Origin: Tistrella mobilis
GTDB lineage: Bacteria; Pseudomonadota; Alphaproteobacteria; Tistrellales; Tistrellaceae
DNA length: 64,000 nucleotides
Reading direction: 5' to 3'
Assembly: GCF_039634785.1 (NCBI RefSeq)
Contig: NZ_JBBIAB010000002.1
Coordinates: forward strand, 372,001-436,000
Shown in pieces: positions 60,964 through 64,000 of this stretch. A program made the translations under genes and the position numbers. The stretch's first letter is position 1. Every line of letters begins with the position of its first letter. Under the pieces are notes generated by a model. It was not told the DNA's origin. It worked only from the letters and a program-made list of their open reading frames with translations, and ran no database searches.

Positions 60964-61503
60964 ATGCCGCTTACCCCCCGCGCGCCGGTGCCGGCGCTGG
61001 CCGTCGACACGCTCGCCCATGGCCGTTTCGACATCGCCGCCGCCCGACCGGAGCGCATGACCCTGATCGCCTTCTATCGCGGCCTGCACTGCCCGATCTG
61101 CATCACCCAGCTGAAAGAGCTGGAGCGGCTGGTGCCCGACTTCGCCGCCCGCGGGGTGGAGCTGATCGCAATCTCGTCCGATGATGCCGATCGCGCCCGG
61201 CAGATGGCCGAACGCGCCGGCGTCTCGGCCCTGCGTCTGGGCTATGGGCTGGATCTCGCCACCGCCCGGGCCTGGGGGCTCTATATCTCCGCCGGCCGCG
61301 GCACCACCTCGATCGGCATCGAGGAACCGGCGCTGTTCTCGGAACCCGGTCTGTTCCTGGTCCGCGCCGACGGCACGCTCTATTACATGGCGATCCAGAC
61401 CATGCCCTTCGCCCGGCCACCGGCGAAAGAGCTGCTGGCGGCGCTCGATTTCGTGATCAAGGCCGATTATCCGGCCCGGGGCGAATACCAGGGCGCGCTC
61501 TGA
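60964..61503 (+). CDS. Peroxiredoxin-like (AhpC/TSA family) protein
   Basis: 179 aa from the ATG at 60964; AAGGAGG about 8 nt upstream is a strong ribosome site. Thioredoxin-fold features: LIAFYRGLHCPICITQLKELE with Cys43 and Cys46 (CPIC), then GVELIAISSDDADRARQMAE and an SEPGLFLVRADGTLYY strand. The CxxC in the active-site loop differs from the usual PxxxTxxC of 2-Cys peroxiredoxins, so a thiol oxidoreductase is also possible. Probably controlled by the divergent AraC regulator. Confidence 0.83.
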   Translation: MPLTPRAPVPALAVDTLAHGRFDIAAARPERMTLIAFYRGLHCPICITQLKELERLVPDFAARGVELIAISSDDADRARQMAERAGVSALRLGYGLDLATARAWGLYISAGRGTTSIGIEEPALFSEPGLFLVRADGTLYYMAIQTMPFARPPAKELLAALDFVIKADYPARGEYQGAL

Positions 61504-61525
61504 ACGGAAGCGATCTGAACGGAAG

Positions 61526-61556
61526 CGGCCCGGCCCCTGAATAGGGCGCCGGGCCG
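61526..61556. terminator. Bidirectional hairpin between convergent genes
   Basis: CGGCCCGGC (61526-61534) pairs with GCCGGGCCG (61548-61556); CCC/GGG inside the loop extends the stem. It separates the peroxiredoxin-like gene from the convergent acyl-CoA synthetase. Just before it, TCTGAACGGAAGCG is duplicated in tandem (61499-61512, 61514-61527) and includes the peroxiredoxin stop codon. Confidence 0.55.
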
Positions 61557-61578
61557 TGTCATGGATGCGACGCTGCCG

Positions 61579-63225
61579 TCAGGCGCCGGCTTCCGCCTTG
61601 GCCTTTTCCTGGTTGCGCAGGATGAAGCGCTGCAGCTTGCCGCTCGGCGTCTTGGGCAGTTCGTCGACGAATTCGATCTCGCGCGGATAGGCGTGGGCCG
61701 ACAGCCGGGCGCGGACATGGCGGCGCAATTCCTCCGCCAGTTCGGGCGTCGGCTCGTAAGCCGGCTTCAGCACCACGAAGGCCTTCACGATCTCGGTGCG
61801 CTCGGGGTCGGGCTTGCCGACCACGGCGGTCTCCACCACCGCCTTGTGCTCGATCAGCGCGCTTTCCACATCGAAGGGCCCGATGCGATAGCCCGACGAG
61901 GTGATGACGTCGTCCGACCGGCCGACGAACGAGATGCTGCCGTCCTCGTTCAGCTCCACCGTGTCGCCCGACAGGTAATAGCGGCCGCGCAGCGACTTCG
62001 TGGGCATGTTCCAATAGCCCTGGAACCAGAATTGCGGCGAGTTTTCGCGGTCGACCGCCAGGATGCCGGGCTGGCCCACGGGCAGTTCTTCCAGCGTGTC
62101 TTCATCCACCACCACGATGCGGTGGCCGGGCACGGCGAAGCCCGCGGCGCCGGCCTGGACCGGGTGGTCCAGATCATGATGGTTGCACAGCACCATGCCG
62201 AGTTCGGTCTGGCCGTAATGATCGTGGATCACCGTGCCCAGATGTTCGGCGAACCAGCGGATCACCTCGGGGTTCAGCGGCTCGCCGGCGCTGGAAACCG
62301 CGCGCAGCCGGCCCTTCACGCCGTCCGCCAGTTCGGGGCCGGCGGCCAGAAGCAGGCGATAGGCGGTGGGGGCACCCGCCAGATTGGTCACGCCCAGCTT
62401 CGCGATCAGCCCATAGGTGCTCTCGGCCGTGAACGGCCCGTCATAGAAGGTGGTGGCGACGCCCATCGCCAGCGGCCCGGTGACTGCGTAATACAGGCCA
62501 TAGGCCCAGCCCGGATCGGCGATGTTCCAGAACACGTCGTCGGCGCGCAGCCCCACCGCCAGCTGCATATAGCCCTTGAAGGCGGCGATTGCGCGCAGCG
62601 GCACCATCACCGGCTTGGCCGGGCCGGTGGTGCCCGAGGTGAACATGATCAGGAACGGATCTTCGCCCTGGCGCATGACCGGCGCGAAATCCGGGCTCTG
62701 CGCAGCCAGCTCGGCGTCGAAATCCAGATCGCCGGCACCGGCGCCGCCGCGGATGACCGCGATGGTCGCGGGCACGCTCAGCTCGTTCAGCTTGTCGCGG
62801 TTCTGCGCGTCGGTGACGATCAGCTTCGTGCCGGCGGTGGCGGTGCGATGCTCGATCGCCTTGGGGCCGAAGGCGGTGAACAGCGGCTGATAGACCGCGC
62901 CGGCCCGCCAGGTGCCCAGAATGGTGACCAGCAGTTCCGGCACCCGCGGCAGCAGCCCGCCGACCCGGTCGCCGGGGCCGATGCCGCGCGCCGCCAGCAG
63001 GTTGGCGAAGCGGCCGGCGGCCTCTTTCAGCGCCCCGAAGGTCATGGTGCCGCCATGGCCGTCGCGGCTTTCATAGCGCAGCGCCACCCGCTCGGGATCG
63101 GCGGCGGCATGGGCGTCGCAGCACTCCACGCAGGCATTCATCGCGGCAAGATCGCCGGCCAGCGACTGGCGCAGCATCGCTTCGAAATCAAAGCCTGCGG
63201 CCGCATCTGCCCAGGACTGGGTCAT
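61579..63225 (-). CDS. Acyl-CoA synthetase (AMP-forming, acetyl/medium-chain type)
   Basis: 548 aa from the ATG at 63225 (GGGGGAGA upstream). ANL motifs: FTSGTTGPAKP (about residue 193-203), GWAYGLYYAVTG, HYGQTELGM, YLSGDTVELNEDGSISFVGRSDDVI, and catalytic Lys in PKTPSGKLQRF (about 528). The DPGWAYG and GRSDDVITSSGYRIGPFDVE stretches match acetyl-/propionyl-/medium-chain (ACSM-like) synthetases more than long-chain ones. It makes acyl-CoA from a short or medium acid, ATP and CoA. It is monocistronic here. Confidence 0.88.
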   Translation of the reverse strand: MTQSWADAAAGFDFEAMLRQSLAGDLAAMNACVECCDAHAAADPERVALRYESRDGHGGTMTFGALKEAAGRFANLLAARGIGPGDRVGGLLPRVPELLVTILGTWRAGAVYQPLFTAFGPKAIEHRTATAGTKLIVTDAQNRDKLNELSVPATIAVIRGGAGAGDLDFDAELAAQSPDFAPVMRQGEDPFLIMFTSGTTGPAKPVMVPLRAIAAFKGYMQLAVGLRADDVFWNIADPGWAYGLYYAVTGPLAMGVATTFYDGPFTAESTYGLIAKLGVTNLAGAPTAYRLLLAAGPELADGVKGRLRAVSSAGEPLNPEVIRWFAEHLGTVIHDHYGQTELGMVLCNHHDLDHPVQAGAAGFAVPGHRIVVVDEDTLEELPVGQPGILAVDRENSPQFWFQGYWNMPTKSLRGRYYLSGDTVELNEDGSISFVGRSDDVITSSGYRIGPFDVESALIEHKAVVETAVVGKPDPERTEIVKAFVVLKPAYEPTPELAEELRRHVRARLSAHAYPREIEFVDELPKTPSGKLQRFILRNQEKAKAEAGA

Positions 63226-63406
63226 CGGTTGTGTCTCCCCCGGTTCACGAGTGACGGTCCGCCGCTTGTTCCGCAGCGTGACGTTCCGGGCGAAGGTATG
63301 CACCGGGCCCCTTGTCGGCAATGGCCGTTCGGGTCACGCCATGCGATATGTTGCGTCATATGGACCCGAGATGAGGGAGGGTTGCGCTTCGTCGGCCTTT
63401 CTGGAA

Positions 63407-64000
63407 TCAGCGGCGGCCGCTATATCCGGCCGGCGGCGTTTTCAACATCTTAGGCATGATGGGGACAGATGTAGATTTGAAGGGAGAGGGATCGATTTCG
63501 AAAACGCTCACCGCGATCTGCTCATTTCCATGCACATGTGCAATGAGCTGTTCATGCTTGCGGAGAGGGATCTGCGCCGTTGAGCCGCCGAACTCGCCTG
63601 AGTTAGCGAGCACCACCGGCTGGTACATGTGGAAGTGCAGTGCCGCCACCATGTTATCGAAAGTCTTCACATCCTGATTCAAGGCGGCGACCAGGAACAT
63701 GTCGGATGTATTACGTAGGTCAGCGGCGAGGTCTAGATCGGTGGCATCATAGCAAATAGCCGCTGCGATACGGGTCGGAGAGTCGGTGCCGACTGGAAAT
63801 TCAACCAAGTTTATGTATGGGCGGTAGCCAATCACTCCCAATTTTATTTCATCTGGAATTGGATGCTGTTTGCCTTGCAAGACGTACTGGAACGAGCGGC
63901 CTGATTTCTGTGATTGGGTGCGAATCAGCCACAAGCCCTGATTCACCACGCCCCCAGCCTTGTTCGAATGAAGAAACGTCAGACCAGTGAAAATCGTGGC
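63407..64000 (-). CDS. Nitrilase-fold protein, C-terminal part (gene cut by window end)
   Basis: The minus-strand frame is open from the window edge: codons before the first possible GTG (63949) read TGLTFLHSNKAGG, so the true start lies beyond 64000. About 197 codons are visible. IAAAICYDATDLDLAADLR carries the nitrilase-type catalytic Cys in a 'ICYD' context, followed by FLVAALNQD and MYQPVVLANSGEFGGSTAQIP, which is the usual C-terminal half of a carbon-nitrogen hydrolase fold. The Glu and Lys of the triad would lie upstream, outside the window. DNA here is much AT-richer than its neighbours. A free amidohydrolase is possible; so is the nitrilase end of a larger fusion such as a UG1/DRT1-type defence reverse transcriptase. 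Confidence 0.6.
   Translation of the reverse strand, partial: ATIFTGLTFLHSNKAGGVVNQGLWLIRTQSQKSGRSFQYVLQGKQHPIPDEIKLGVIGYRPYINLVEFPVGTDSPTRIAAAICYDATDLDLAADLRNTSDMFLVAALNQDVKTFDNMVAALHFHMYQPVVLANSGEFGGSTAQIPLRKHEQLIAHVHGNEQIAVSVFEIDPSPFKSTSVPIMPKMLKTPPAGYSGRR

Overview
The window is a high-GC chromosomal segment (roughly 65-70% G+C by eye, strong G/C third-position bias) from an alphaproteobacterium. Gene content (crotonase and acyl-CoA ligase genes, an NCS1-permease histidine kinase, CsbD, an ArsJ operon, Hint-domain and RTX-like proteins) fits a metabolically versatile Rhodospirillales/Geminicoccales-type organism. Tistrella is my best guess, from recall rather than from a search. I saw no rRNA, tRNA, CRISPR array or intact mobile element.

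Layout. 1-1657: three tandem tail-collar (microcystin-dependent-protein-like) genes. 1658-5148: a minus-strand locus for an RTX-like secreted protein with two small membrane proteins, next to a decayed partial duplicate of itself that carries an IS transposase remnant and a ParDE toxin-antitoxin remnant. 5391-9712: a CoA-thioester catabolic group (crotonase, AraC regulator, acyl-CoA ligase, convergent SDR). 9839-13375: CHASE3-type histidine kinase, YnfA-like protein, phosphotransferase/P-loop kinase fusion. 13475-17758: a 1427-aa NTPase with a C-terminal PD-(D/E)XK-like nuclease, a likely defence gene whose middle is strikingly AT-rich. 17837-25172: tail-anchored small protein, transporter-histidine kinase hybrid plus LuxR-type response regulator, CsbD, SRPBCC, membrane protein, GNAT.

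25198-48967 is a 24-kb minus-strand array with a good sigma70-type promoter at its head. It holds a Hint-domain protein, then six genes mostly joined by 4-nt ATGA overlaps: a beta-sandwich-repeat protein, a 1297-aa unknown, two paralogous ComEC-type metallo-beta-lactamase-fold proteins, and 2520-aa and 1488-aa LysM-like beta-rich proteins. None has an obvious signal peptide. I do not recognise the whole as a described system.

49191-54957: an MFS transporter, an arsenate-resistance operon (ArsR-ArsC fusion, GAPDH, ArsJ) and a serine hydrolase. 55150-60110: a compact plus-strand operon that looks like a new type of RiPP cluster. It has two short precursor-like peptides with matching Ser/Thr-rich C-termini, a CmcI-type and a TylF-type methyltransferase, a PqqD-like peptide chaperone, an HPr-kinase-like kinase and an OGT/SPINDLY-type glycosyltransferase. 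60091-63225: AraC regulator, divergent peroxiredoxin-like gene and an acyl-CoA synthetase. 63407-64000: the C-terminal end of a nitrilase-fold protein in AT-rich DNA, cut by the window edge.

The two strongest candidates for something undescribed are the RiPP-like operon and the 24-kb giant-protein operon. The NTPase-nuclease gene is a good third.
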